From NCBI RefSeq assembly GCF_020734105.1, contig NZ_JAJAFR010000004.1, positions 62,001-126,000 of the forward strand: a stretch of DNA of 64,000 bases. The letters run 5' to 3'. The notes under the pieces were generated by a model. It was not told where the DNA came from, did not search any database, and saw only the letters and a list, made by a program, of their open reading frames with translations. Of the stretch, positions 45,849-53,930 are shown in pieces; the stretch's first letter is position 1, and the number at the start of each line of letters is the position of its first letter. The position numbers and the translations under genes are program-made. This stretch comes from Alkalihalobacillus deserti. Lineage in GTDB: Bacteria > Bacillota > Bacilli > Bacillales > Bacillaceae_D.

Positions 45849-47447
45849 ATGGGAACACTTTGGTTTAATGGATCCTTTTTTACGATGCAGACTGTAAACG
45901 AAACAGTTGAGGCAGTATTCGTAGAAAACGGAATCATAAAAGGGACTGGAAAAAAAGAAACATTGGAAAAGAAATTTGCCCAAGCTATCACGGAACGACA
46001 GGATATGAACCAATTATTTATTTACCCAGGTTTTGTAGATAGCCATTTACATATGATTAAACATGGGGAGAAATTAATCCAATTGGACTTATCGAATGTT
46101 CAAACTGCTGAAGAAATGAAAACGCACCTAGTTCAAGCAGCTGCTAAGACTAATGGAAAGGATTGGATTTTTGGAGAAGGTTGGAATGAGAATAACTTTC
46201 CAGATAGAAAGATTTTTCATATACAAGAGTTAGATGACATTTCTCAAGATCGGCCTATGTTTTTAACAAGAATCTGTCGCCATGCAGCGCTTGTTAACAG
46301 TAAAGCGCTTGCTCTTGCTGGAGTTACAAGGGACACTGAAGATCCAGAAGGTGGGGTGATCGTTCGAGATAATTCTGGTGAACCAACAGGTTATTTACTT
46401 GATACAGCAGCAGAGTTAGTTAGGGGAATCATGCCTAAGGTTTCAGATGAATATGTAGAACGAGCGCTAAAAGTAGCAGTTGATGATTTATTTCGAGTCG
46501 GTTTAGTTGGCGGTCATACGGAGGATTTACATTATTATGGTGGATTTAAACAAACGTTTGATCAGTTTCGTAAAGTCATTGATGGAAAAGAGAGAAAGTT
46601 TAGAGCTCATCTTCTCGTTCACCATGAAGCCGTTGCTGAAATGGAAGAAGGGGGTTATGAAAAAGGAGAGGTCACACCTTTTCTTGAACTTGGTGCTGTG
46701 AAAATTTTCGCAGACGGCGCGCTAGGTGGAAGAACGGCTTATTTAAGCAAACCTTACACAGATGACCCTTCGACTTCAGGTGTAGCCATACATACAGAAG
46801 CAAGTTTGCAACAGCTTGTAAAAGATGCACGAGAGAAAAATAGACCTGTTGCCATTCATACAATTGGTAATGGAGCTCTTGAAATGACTTTAACAGCTTT
46901 AGAACGTTATCCGCTAAGCGAGGGAAGAGATCGTTTGATTCATGTTCAAGTAACTGATCAGTCATTGATTGAAAGAATGAAAAAGCTACCAGTGACTCTA
47001 GACTTACAACCTAGATTTGTTGCATCCGACTTCCCTTGGGTAATGGAAAGATTAGGAGAAGAAAGGATTCAATTCTCTTTCGCTTGGAAAACCTTACTAC
47101 AAGCTGGTTTACATTGTGCGGGTGGTTCAGATGCGCCAATTGAGCCGGTTGATCCTTTGCTTGGAATTCATGCGGCTATTACAAGAAAAAAAGTCGGTGA
47201 AGATCATCAAGGTTACGTTCCAGAACAAAAATTAACTCCATTTGAAGCAGTACAGCTTTTCACAAGTGGAAGTGCATATGCGATAGAAAAAGAGCATGAG
47301 CGAGGAAAAATTAAAGAGGGATTTAAAGCTGATTTTACCGTTCTCGATAAAAACTTATTTGCAGTTGATCCTGATGAGATTATAAAGACAAATGTAGAAA
47401 TGACAATAGTCGATAATTCAATTATGTATAGAAAAAGTGGTGAATAA
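45849..47447 (+). CDS. ytcJ: YtcJ-type amidohydrolase
   Basis: A 532-residue metal-dependent hydrolase of the amidohydrolase_3 group. Metal ligands: YPGFVDSHLHMIKHG near residue 58, the HTIGNGALEM and HVQVTD histidines, and AGGSDAPIEPVDPL near 420. Substrate unknown. ATG at 45849 is chosen since AAGGAGG lies just upstream; a longer frame lacks such a site. In B. subtilis ytcI precedes ytcJ; that acyl-CoA ligase gene is absent here. A strong hairpin follows the stop. Confidence 0.88.
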   Translation: MGTLWFNGSFFTMQTVNETVEAVFVENGIIKGTGKKETLEKKFAQAITERQDMNQLFIYPGFVDSHLHMIKHGEKLIQLDLSNVQTAEEMKTHLVQAAAKTNGKDWIFGEGWNENNFPDRKIFHIQELDDISQDRPMFLTRICRHAALVNSKALALAGVTRDTEDPEGGVIVRDNSGEPTGYLLDTAAELVRGIMPKVSDEYVERALKVAVDDLFRVGLVGGHTEDLHYYGGFKQTFDQFRKVIDGKERKFRAHLLVHHEAVAEMEEGGYEKGEVTPFLELGAVKIFADGALGGRTAYLSKPYTDDPSTSGVAIHTEASLQQLVKDAREKNRPVAIHTIGNGALEMTLTALERYPLSEGRDRLIHVQVTDQSLIERMKKLPVTLDLQPRFVASDFPWVMERLGEERIQFSFAWKTLLQAGLHCAGGSDAPIEPVDPLLGIHAAITRKKVGEDHQGYVPEQKLTPFEAVQLFTSGSAYAIEKEHERGKIKEGFKADFTVLDKNLFAVDPDEIIKTNVEMTIVDNSIMYRKSGE

Positions 47448-47449
47448 AT

Positions 47450-47494
47450 AAAAGGCCCAAAAGGGGGAAGTACGTCTCCTTTTGAGCCTTTTAT
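47450..47494 (+). terminator. Terminator after ytcJ
   Basis: AAAAGGCCCAAAAGG and CCTTTTGAGCCTTTT pair with one mismatch; the T run is part of the right arm. Confidence 0.75.
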
Positions 47495-47568
47495 AATCTT
47501 ATTATGGCAAGTGAAGGTCAGTAAGACTACCGCATTTAATTGGATTAAATAGAAAACAGGCTTAAAAG

Positions 47569-47648
47569 ATGCAGCGGCTTCACTCATTGCTGATTTTCCA
47601 AAAGGAGAAAACCATCCCTTTTATAATAATCTCTATAAGAGCTTGTTT
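47569..47648 (-). repeat. Dispersed structured repeat, copy 7 (half copy, reverse orientation)
   Basis: On the reverse strand a weak A4GG/CCT4 hairpin is followed by GCAATGAGTGAAGCCGCTGC. Hairpin B and the closing block are absent. The upstream edge (AAACAAGCTC) abuts the broken 3' end of the nadK2 fragment. Confidence 0.65.
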
Positions 47649-47832
47649 AAAAACCAGTTTTTCTTGTTGCTTGAAGGAACGTATTGTCTCCACCAATACT
47701 AGCGATGATGTTCTTTTCATCTATGTTAAAAACAAGTTGGAATCCATTTTGTTCTGCAAGTTCCTTTAATGGTTGTACTCGTTTTTTGATTTCTTCTGTA
47801 CGTTTGTAAAACAAATAAAGATTATTTCGTAT
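47647..47832 (-). pseudogene. nadK2: N-terminal fragment of a second NAD kinase (nadK2/ytdI)
   Basis: The reverse strand codes for NNLYLFYKRTEEIKKRVQPL and then ELAEQNGFQLVF...KNIIASIGG followed by DNTFLQATRKTGF and a stop. This matches the first 60 or so residues of YtdI-type NAD kinases, whose ATP-binding motif is ASIGGDGTFLQA; here the G of GGDG is N. The remaining 200 or so residues are lost, and the break lies at repeat copy 7. The start is ATA at 47832, behind AAGGATGG, where an ATG would be expected. The position between ytcJ and sppA is that of ytdI in B. subtilis (order and sequence from memory). Confidence 0.82.
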
Positions 47833-47929
47833 CGGCCCATCCTTTCAAGAAAATGTCCATAACTCTTGTTATATGGTATCATAACCAATGGTTGGGAAAA
47901 GAACCAGAAATGAAGTTGGAGGGTAAGGT

Positions 47930-48922
47930 ATGAGTCGTAAACGATGGTTAGCCTTAATTGCAGTTGCGATGATTTTTGTTGTTTCTGTCATTGTGAACTT
48001 AGCAACATCTAATGTATTTACTAATGCCAATTCTTTATTAGATCCTACTAGCAACCAATGGACGCAAGAAATAATAGACCCTGGAGAGGAAATGGGTAGC
48101 TCCATCGTCGTCTTAGAATTAAATGGAGTTATTCAAGACACCGGTGATGGTGGATTATTCCAGACAACAGGTTATAGGCATGAAATGTTCCTTTCACAAA
48201 TTGAACATGCTGCAAAGGATCCGAATGTGGAAGGAATCATATTAAGGATTAATACCCCTGGTGGTGGCGTCGTAGAGAGTGCCGAAATTCATGAGAAGAT
48301 CGTAAAGGCACAAATGGAATATGATAAGCCAATTTACGTTTCAATGGGGAATACAGCTGCTTCTGGTGGATATTATATAGCTGCCCCTGCTGATAAGATT
48401 GTCGCTACTCCTCAAACCATTACTGGGTCAATTGGGGTTATTATGGAATCGATAAATGTCGCTGAACTCGCAGAAAATTACGGGGTTAAAATCAATACAA
48501 TTAAAAGTGGCCCCTATAAAGATATTATGTCTACAACAAGAGAAATGACAGAGGAAGAGCGAGCTATTCTTCAATCAATCATTGATGAATCATATGATGA
48601 ATTTGTGCGAATCATTGCAGAAGGGCGTAACATGACAGAAGAGCAAGTTCGCTCGATAGGAGATGGGCGAATTTACACAGGGAAACAAGCTCTAGAACTT
48701 GACTTGATTGATGAATTGGGAGGCTTGGACGACACCATTACAATGATGAGAGAACTTGTGGGTCATTACGATGCCGTCAAATACGAGGCCCATATAGGTT
48801 TTCCACAGTTTTTTTCGATGTCTGTGCAACAGTTAATAAAAGGGGATGAACAGTTAGCAAGCCTTGAACGTATATTATCAACCCACCGTTCACCGACTTT
48901 AAAGTATATGTTTACAGATTAA
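47930..48922 (+). CDS. sppA: Signal peptide peptidase SppA
   Basis: A 330-residue membrane protease of the S49 family which cuts up leftover signal peptides and, in B. subtilis, gives lantibiotic resistance. An N-terminal membrane helix (WLALIAVAMIFVVSVIVNLA) precedes the protease domain with the nucleophile serine in NTAASGGYYIAA, TITGSIGVI, and the likely catalytic lysine in SGPYKDIMS. TTGGAGGG precedes the ATG. It lies 16 bases upstream of yteJ, most likely in one operon. Confidence 0.93.
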   Translation: MSRKRWLALIAVAMIFVVSVIVNLATSNVFTNANSLLDPTSNQWTQEIIDPGEEMGSSIVVLELNGVIQDTGDGGLFQTTGYRHEMFLSQIEHAAKDPNVEGIILRINTPGGGVVESAEIHEKIVKAQMEYDKPIYVSMGNTAASGGYYIAAPADKIVATPQTITGSIGVIMESINVAELAENYGVKINTIKSGPYKDIMSTTREMTEEERAILQSIIDESYDEFVRIIAEGRNMTEEQVRSIGDGRIYTGKQALELDLIDELGGLDDTITMMRELVGHYDAVKYEAHIGFPQFFSMSVQQLIKGDEQLASLERILSTHRSPTLKYMFTD

Positions 48923-48938
48923 GGAAGGAGGAAGCACT

Positions 48939-49493
48939 GTGAGTGAAGTATTGGAGCAAAGAAAAAGAGTCGTCAATAGCCGACTGAGAAATCGTGTAAA
49001 AAAAACACAGATTGCTGATGCATCTAACGCTTTACCTGTATCAGAAGAAGTGTTTTCTCCGACTTTTTATTATGCAGGCTTTTGGATGAGACTTTGGGCA
49101 TTTTTATTAGATTTGATTACCGTTTTCTCCTTGAATTTACTGCTGGTTTCACCATTAGTACGTTTAACCAATATAAATGGGCTTCTATCATTAGGTCGAT
49201 ACAGTTTTGAAACCTTTTTAGGAGCGGTTGTTTTTTTCTTGTATTTTGCTATTATGACAAAACTTAATGGGCAAACAATTGGGAAGATGGTAATGGGTAT
49301 TAGAGTAATTTCTGCAAACGATGATGAATTAAAATGGACACAGATTGTTTTTCGTGAAGGAATAGGACGCTTTTTGCATCAGGCATTTTTTCTTTTATAT
49401 GCGATTTATGTCATGGTTGCTTTCACAGAAAAGAAGCAAGGACTGCATGATGTCATTGCTGATACATTTGTCATTTACGACCGACTTGAATAA
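48939..49493 (+). CDS. yteJ: RDD family membrane protein YteJ (SppI), SppA regulator
   Basis: A 184-residue protein with a 45-residue basic N-terminal tail and an RDD domain of about three membrane helices (AGFWMRLWAFLLDLITVFSL, TFLGAVVFFLYFAIMTKLNG, QAFFLLYAIYVMVAF). In B. subtilis the neighbour of sppA, YteJ, has been reported to inhibit SppA and was named SppI; the same role here is inferred from gene order. GTG at 48939 follows AAGGAGG. A palindromic terminator lies directly after the stop. Confidence 0.85.
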   Translation: MSEVLEQRKRVVNSRLRNRVKKTQIADASNALPVSEEVFSPTFYYAGFWMRLWAFLLDLITVFSLNLLLVSPLVRLTNINGLLSLGRYSFETFLGAVVFFLYFAIMTKLNGQTIGKMVMGIRVISANDDELKWTQIVFREGIGRFLHQAFFLLYAIYVMVAFTEKKQGLHDVIADTFVIYDRLE

Positions 49494-49500
49494 CCAAGTA

Positions 49501-49530
49501 TAAACCTACCAATATTGGTAGGTTTATTTC
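49501..49530. terminator. Palindromic terminator after sppA-yteJ
   Basis: TAAACCTACCAAT and ATTGGTAGGTTTA form a 13-base-pair stem followed by TTTC. Confidence 0.65.
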
Positions 49531-49581
49531 GTATGAAAACGGAGAAACTAGTTATAATCGATATTGTAAAGGGAGAAATGT

Positions 49582-50244
49582 ATGGTTTGGACAATAGTAA
49601 TAGTTGGATTAATTCTACTTTTTATTGTTATAGCAATTACAAAAGTAAAAATAAATTGTCAATATCGACATAATCAAGATGATGACTTACTAGAGGTTAT
49701 CGTCACGATTTGGAAAATAAAAGTTTATACTTTTTCTGCTCCAATTATCAAAATTGACTCTGATTCAGCCACAATACTTGTAGAAGAAGAACAGGAAATA
49801 GCTGGTGTGCAATCAAAGAAAAAATTACCAATTACACCTGAACTTATTTTAGGAAAATTAAGATGGTTGAGAGACTTTATAGATCATGTAATCGGTTTGC
49901 ATAAAATTGTTAGACGCTTTCTAAAAAAAGTAAGTGTCAACAAGTTCACATGGCATACCGATATTGGAGTTGGGGATGCAGCTTATACGGCACAATTAGC
50001 TGGTGCAGTTTGGACATTAAAAGGAAGCATCATCGGCATGATTGGTAATACTATGAGAATAAAATTAATGCCGAAACTATCGATCACTCCTCAATTTCAA
50101 GCAGTTGTATCTCATACATATTTTTCATGCATATTTTCTTTCAGAATAGGACATGCTATCGTTGCAGGTCTAATGCTACTCAGGCATTGGAAAAGAAGAC
50201 CGAAGTTTGAAAGACCAAGTTCTTCGGTTCAAAAAAATATGTAG
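49582..50244 (+). CDS. ytfI: DUF2953 membrane protein YtfI
   Basis: A 220-residue protein with one N-terminal membrane helix (VWTIVIVGLILLFIVIAITK) and a DUF2953 domain (KKVSVNKFTWHTDIGVGDAA, AVWTLKGSIIGMI). In B. subtilis ytfI and ytfJ form a sporulation-linked pair. The function of YtfI is not established; it may help deliver or anchor YtfJ. AAAGGGAG precedes the ATG. The gap to ytfJ is 18 bases. Confidence 0.88.
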   Translation: MVWTIVIVGLILLFIVIAITKVKINCQYRHNQDDDLLEVIVTIWKIKVYTFSAPIIKIDSDSATILVEEEQEIAGVQSKKKLPITPELILGKLRWLRDFIDHVIGLHKIVRRFLKKVSVNKFTWHTDIGVGDAAYTAQLAGAVWTLKGSIIGMIGNTMRIKLMPKLSITPQFQAVVSHTYFSCIFSFRIGHAIVAGLMLLRHWKRRPKFERPSSSVQKNM

Positions 50245-50262
50245 TCCAAGGAGGAAACGATT

Positions 50263-50718
50263 ATGACAGACCATCCTATTCAGGGATTAATGAAGACAGC
50301 AATGGAAAATTTAAAGGAAATGGTCGATGTAAACACAATCGTTGGTGACCCAGTAGAAACACCTGACGGAAGTGTGATTATGCCAGTATCTAAGGTTGGC
50401 TTTGGTTTCGCAGCTGGTGGTAGTGAATTTGTTGTTGAACAACAACGTCAAGGTGATGAAGCACACGTTCACCCATTTGGTGGAGGTAGTGGTGGCGGGG
50501 TTTCTATTACGCCAATCGCATTTTTAGTTGTAAACAGTGAAGGTGTTAAGATGGTGCACTTAGATAGCAATACTCACTTATATGAAAAATTACTTGATTT
50601 TGCTCCACAAGTTGTTGAAAAGATTCAGCAAATGTTGTCTAATAGCGGTGGATCCTCAACACAAGCTACTACACCAACAAATACAACACCAACACCTAAT
50701 AATCAACCACCACTATAA
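50263..50718 (+). CDS. ytfJ: Sporulation/germination protein YtfJ (GerW family)
   Basis: A 151-residue protein of the GerW (YtfJ) family with MKTAMENLKEMVDVNTIVGDP near the start, the glycine-rich FAAGGSEF and FGGGSGGGVSITPIAFLVV, and a Thr/Pro-rich tail. GerW is needed for normal spore germination in B. subtilis. It forms an operon with ytfI and ends at a strong terminator. AAGGAGGA precedes the ATG. Confidence 0.92.
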   Translation: MTDHPIQGLMKTAMENLKEMVDVNTIVGDPVETPDGSVIMPVSKVGFGFAAGGSEFVVEQQRQGDEAHVHPFGGGSGGGVSITPIAFLVVNSEGVKMVHLDSNTHLYEKLLDFAPQVVEKIQQMLSNSGGSSTQATTPTNTTPTPNNQPPL

Positions 50719-50719
50719 A

Positions 50720-50747
50720 AGAATGGGGCCTCCCCATTCTTTTTTTT
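50720..50747 (+). terminator. Terminator after ytfIJ
   Basis: AGAATGGGG and CCCCATTCT pair tightly and are followed by a T run. Confidence 0.92.
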
Positions 50748-50812
50748 GGCATAAATTCACAAATTAATGTAAGATGGTGTATGTACATACTATATTATAG
50801 GAGGAATTATAA

Positions 50813-51313
50813 ATGGCAACGATTACGTTTAAAAACAATCCAGTAACATTGCTTGGTTCAGAAGTAAAGGTAGGGGAAAAAGCGCCTAATTTTACCGTTC
50901 TTGCAAATGATTTATCGGCCGTAACGTTAGATGATACAAAAGGGAAAGTTCGTTTAATTAGTGTTGTTCCTTCGATTGATACTGGAGTTTGCGATCAACA
51001 AACTCGCCGTTTTAATGAAGAAGCAGCTACACTTTCTAATGTGGAAGTGCTGACGGTAAGTGTCGATTTACCATTTGCTCAAAAGCGTTGGTGCGCTGCT
51101 GCTGGGATCGAAAACGTTCAAACGGTTTCTGATCATCGTGACCTTTCTTTTGGAGAAGCATTCGGAGTGGCGATTAAAGAACTTCGTCTCCTTGCTCGTG
51201 CTGTGTTTGTCATTGATTCTAACGATGTGGTTACCTATGCTGAATATGTATCAGAAGCAACCAACCATCCGAACTATGAAGCAGCGATTGAAGCGGCAAA
51301 AGCAGCAAAATAA
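50813..51313 (+). CDS. tpx: Thiol peroxidase
   Basis: A 166-residue 2-Cys peroxiredoxin that reduces peroxides with thioredoxin. The peroxidatic cysteine lies in [17 protein letters not shown] (near residue 60) and the resolving one in [12 protein letters not shown] (near 94), the spacing of Tpx. AGGAGGA precedes the ATG. It is monocistronic with a strong terminator and lies after ytfJ, as tpx (ytgI) in B. subtilis. Confidence 0.96.
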   Translation: MATITFKNNPVTLLGSEVKVGEKAPNFTVLANDLSAVTLDDTKGKVRLISVVPSIDTGVCDQQTRRFNEEAATLSNVEVLTVSVDLPFAQKRWCAAAGIENVQTVSDHRDLSFGEAFGVAIKELRLLARAVFVIDSNDVVTYAEYVSEATNHPNYEAAIEAAKAAK

Positions 51314-51340
51314 ATGATTTGACTCTATAGGTGCAAGACA

Positions 51341-51381
51341 AAACCACGGAATCCATTTTGTTTGGCTCCGTGGTTTTTTTT
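51341..51381 (+). terminator. Terminator after tpx
   Basis: AAACCACGGA and TCCGTGGTTT pair and are followed by T residues; it may also serve the convergent permease gene. Confidence 0.85.
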
Positions 51382-51399
51382 ATGGAATGTTTCAATTAG

Positions 51400-52389
51400 T
51401 TAATAGTAAAGAGTAGCAATCCAGTAATAATAGGGAATGCCCAAAATTAAATTAAACGGTAAAGTTAAACCAAGTGCCGAACCTAAATAAATACCAGAAT
51501 TTGCTTTTGGTATGGCTTGAGCAATGGCGGCAGGAGCTGCAATGTAAGATGCGCTACCAGTTAACACTGCTAGAATAAAAGCACCCCCAAGAGATAAACC
51601 AATAAACTGCCCGATAAAGATTCCTAAGCTGCCTCCAATCAATGGTAGAATAAACGCAAATAGAAAAGAAAACGGTGTTAACTTTTCTATTTGCTTAAGA
51701 CTTTGAGTGGCAATCATACCCATATGTAATAGGAAGATACATAATATACCATAAAATAAATCTCCGAACAGTGGTTTGATTAATAACAATCCATCAGCAT
51801 GAGCAACAAAACCAATGAAAATCCCACCGAGTAATAAGAAAATACTTTTTCCAAAAAAAGCTTCCTTCACTACATGCTTCAAACTAGCATTTGGATTATT
51901 AGTTTTTTCTCCTTGTTTTTGAATATAAAATTTATAGAGAATAATCGCCAGAATTATTGCAGGACCTTCCATGATGACAAGGATGGCAGACATATAAGAT
52001 TCGTAAGTGATCTCGATTTTATCTAGAAACGCTAGTCCAGCAATGAATGTAACGGCACTTACCGATCCATAATGAGCAGAAATAGCCCAGGACTCTTCAA
52101 TGGAAAACTTCCATAATTTACAGACGAGAAAATAAGTAATAAAAAGCATGGCTAAACTTAAGAAAACAGCTGCAAATATAGCAGGAAGCATTTCTAGAAG
52201 AGAAACATTTCTAAGCTCGACTCCACCCTTTATTCCGATTGTGAAAAGGATAATCATTGTATAACCAGTATAAAAAGCAGTCGGGACCTTTAAATCAGAG
52301 TTAACAAGAACAGCGATGATTCCAATCAAAAAAAACAAAACCATCGGAGACAATAAATTGGCATAAGCAATTTCAAATATTTGTTGCAT
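51400..52389 (-). CDS. SbtA-like sodium-dependent bicarbonate permease
   Basis: A 329-residue membrane protein with about ten helices in two inverted halves. The family signs of SbtA (formerly DUF897) are visible: TIGIKGGVEL, SAHYGSVSAVTFIAGLAFL, EGPAIILAI and the second-half GSASYIAAPAAIAQAIPKAN. In cyanobacteria SbtA takes up bicarbonate with sodium under control of the PII-like SbtB; no SbtB gene lies next to it here. GAGGTGG precedes the ATG. It interrupts the B. subtilis order between tpx and ytxK, so it is probably an added gene. Confidence 0.82.
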   Translation of the reverse strand: MQQIFEIAYANLLSPMVLFFLIGIIAVLVNSDLKVPTAFYTGYTMIILFTIGIKGGVELRNVSLLEMLPAIFAAVFLSLAMLFITYFLVCKLWKFSIEESWAISAHYGSVSAVTFIAGLAFLDKIEITYESYMSAILVIMEGPAIILAIILYKFYIQKQGEKTNNPNASLKHVVKEAFFGKSIFLLLGGIFIGFVAHADGLLLIKPLFGDLFYGILCIFLLHMGMIATQSLKQIEKLTPFSFLFAFILPLIGGSLGIFIGQFIGLSLGGAFILAVLTGSASYIAAPAAIAQAIPKANSGIYLGSALGLTLPFNLILGIPYYYWIATLYY

Positions 52390-52686
52390 TCAACCACCTC
52401 TTTAGTTTTGTTATTTGCGGTATAACCGATTAATAACAGTGTTGTCGACAAAAGGCCATTTTAGTCTTTAAGTGTGTGAGACTGTATAGTTTTTCTCTTT
52501 CAGTGTAGATATTCAGATTTAAACTGTTTGGTAGGCATGATTAAGGACGTTACAGGCGATACTGCTATAGAATAGGGATACATTGGCAGAGTTTATAATA
52601 AAACAAAATACTAGTTGTTCAAGTAGCTATTCAGCTCTTGATTTGCTACAATGTTGGGATGTACTACTTAGGAGAGGGGAAGAGGC

Positions 52687-53679
52687 ATGACAATAACAAA
52701 GACAGAAGCCTTATTTACATACTTAGATGAAACGGCCCATTTCTTAGAGGAACATTGGTCGGTTACTTATTTAGAAGGTGTTGCTGAGGCTGGCGAAAAC
52801 TTATTTCGAGAAGAATTGTGCCAAACGTTAACTTTAGAACAAGCCAATATGCTTAATGAAAAGCTAGATTTCATAAGAAAGGAAGGTTTTACAGCTGAAG
52901 AAATTCGTAAATCCTTTCAATTAGTCGTTTTAAAAGGAATGAAAGGTGCAGTTCAACCTCATCATTCTATGACGCCTGATGCCGTTTGTTTATTTATTAG
53001 CTACTTAGTGAATAAAGTAGTTGGACAGCAAAAAGAACATATGAGCCTTCTAGACTTAGCTGCTGGATCAGGCAATTTAATTTCGGCTCTATTAAACCAC
53101 GCTACATCTCCCCTTCAGGCTAGTGGCTTTGAGGTAGATGAGACGTTATTAAAATTGGCTTTTGTAAGTGCGAACTTACAAAAGCATGAGCTTCAGCTTT
53201 TTCACCAAGATAGTGTGGAATCGATCGCTCTTCCAGAAGTAGATCTTGTTGTAACTGATTTACCGGTTGGATATTACCCTAAAGATGAGATAGCAAAAAC
53301 ATATGAGTTAGCAACAACAGCGGGTCATTCCTTTATCCACCATCTAATGATTGAACAGGCTATAAAAAAGACGAAAGCTGGAGGTTTTCTTTTTTTCGTT
53401 GTTCCCAACTTCTTATTTGAAAGCGATCAAGCTAAACGATTACACGACTATATAAAAAAAGAAGCGAATATCCTCGGGTTATTACAACTACCAAAAAGCA
53501 TGTTCAAATCGCAGCAAGTAGGTAAAAGTATCTTCATGCTACAGAAAAAGGGAGAAGAGACTATCATACCCAAACAAGCACTCCTTGCAGAATTACCTTC
53601 TTTCACCAAAAAGGACGCCCTTGCGGACATGATGCAACAAATTAATAAATGGTTTGAAACAGAATTACGCATACTATAA
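52687..53679 (+). CDS. ytxK: Class I SAM-dependent methyltransferase YtxK
   Basis: A 330-residue protein resembling the catalytic part of adenine-N6 DNA methyltransferases. The SAM motif is LLDLAAGSGNLISALL near residue 125; the catalytic NPPY-like motif is TDLPVGYY, where DLPV replaces NPP, as is usual in YtxK. No specificity subunit or nuclease gene is nearby, so it is not a restriction system. In B. subtilis it also lies directly upstream of ackA. GAGGGGAAGAGG precedes the ATG. Confidence 0.9.
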   Translation: MTITKTEALFTYLDETAHFLEEHWSVTYLEGVAEAGENLFREELCQTLTLEQANMLNEKLDFIRKEGFTAEEIRKSFQLVVLKGMKGAVQPHHSMTPDAVCLFISYLVNKVVGQQKEHMSLLDLAAGSGNLISALLNHATSPLQASGFEVDETLLKLAFVSANLQKHELQLFHQDSVESIALPEVDLVVTDLPVGYYPKDEIAKTYELATTAGHSFIHHLMIEQAIKKTKAGGFLFFVVPNFLFESDQAKRLHDYIKKEANILGLLQLPKSMFKSQQVGKSIFMLQKKGEETIIPKQALLAELPSFTKKDALADMMQQINKWFETELRIL

Positions 53680-53690
53680 ACAAGAATTTA

Positions 53691-53720
53691 AACTTGGCTG
53701 TTAAGGTCAAGTTTTTTTTT
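53691..53720 (+). terminator. Terminator after ytxK
   Basis: AACTTG and CAAGTT form a short stem followed by a run of eight or nine T residues. Confidence 0.6.
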
Positions 53721-53930
53721 GAGAGCTGGAAAATCCAGTGAGTATGCTGGTGTTCAGTTTCTTATTGGTAAGCAAAACGAATGTTCTAAAGCAATTTCAT
53801 TTCTGAAAATAGTGAATATGGGCGAAAATGATCGAATCTCAGCGAATAAACTTGAAATGGTTGAATCAGGGTGCTTAAATGAAAGAGGATAAAAACGTAG
53901 AAAAGCGTAAGAAGGAGCTGTATTTAAAGA

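Noticed and set aside
52687..53679. Restriction-modification system
   Set aside because: YtxK resembles an adenine methylase, but no nuclease or specificity gene is adjacent, and the gene is a conserved housekeeping neighbour of ackA.
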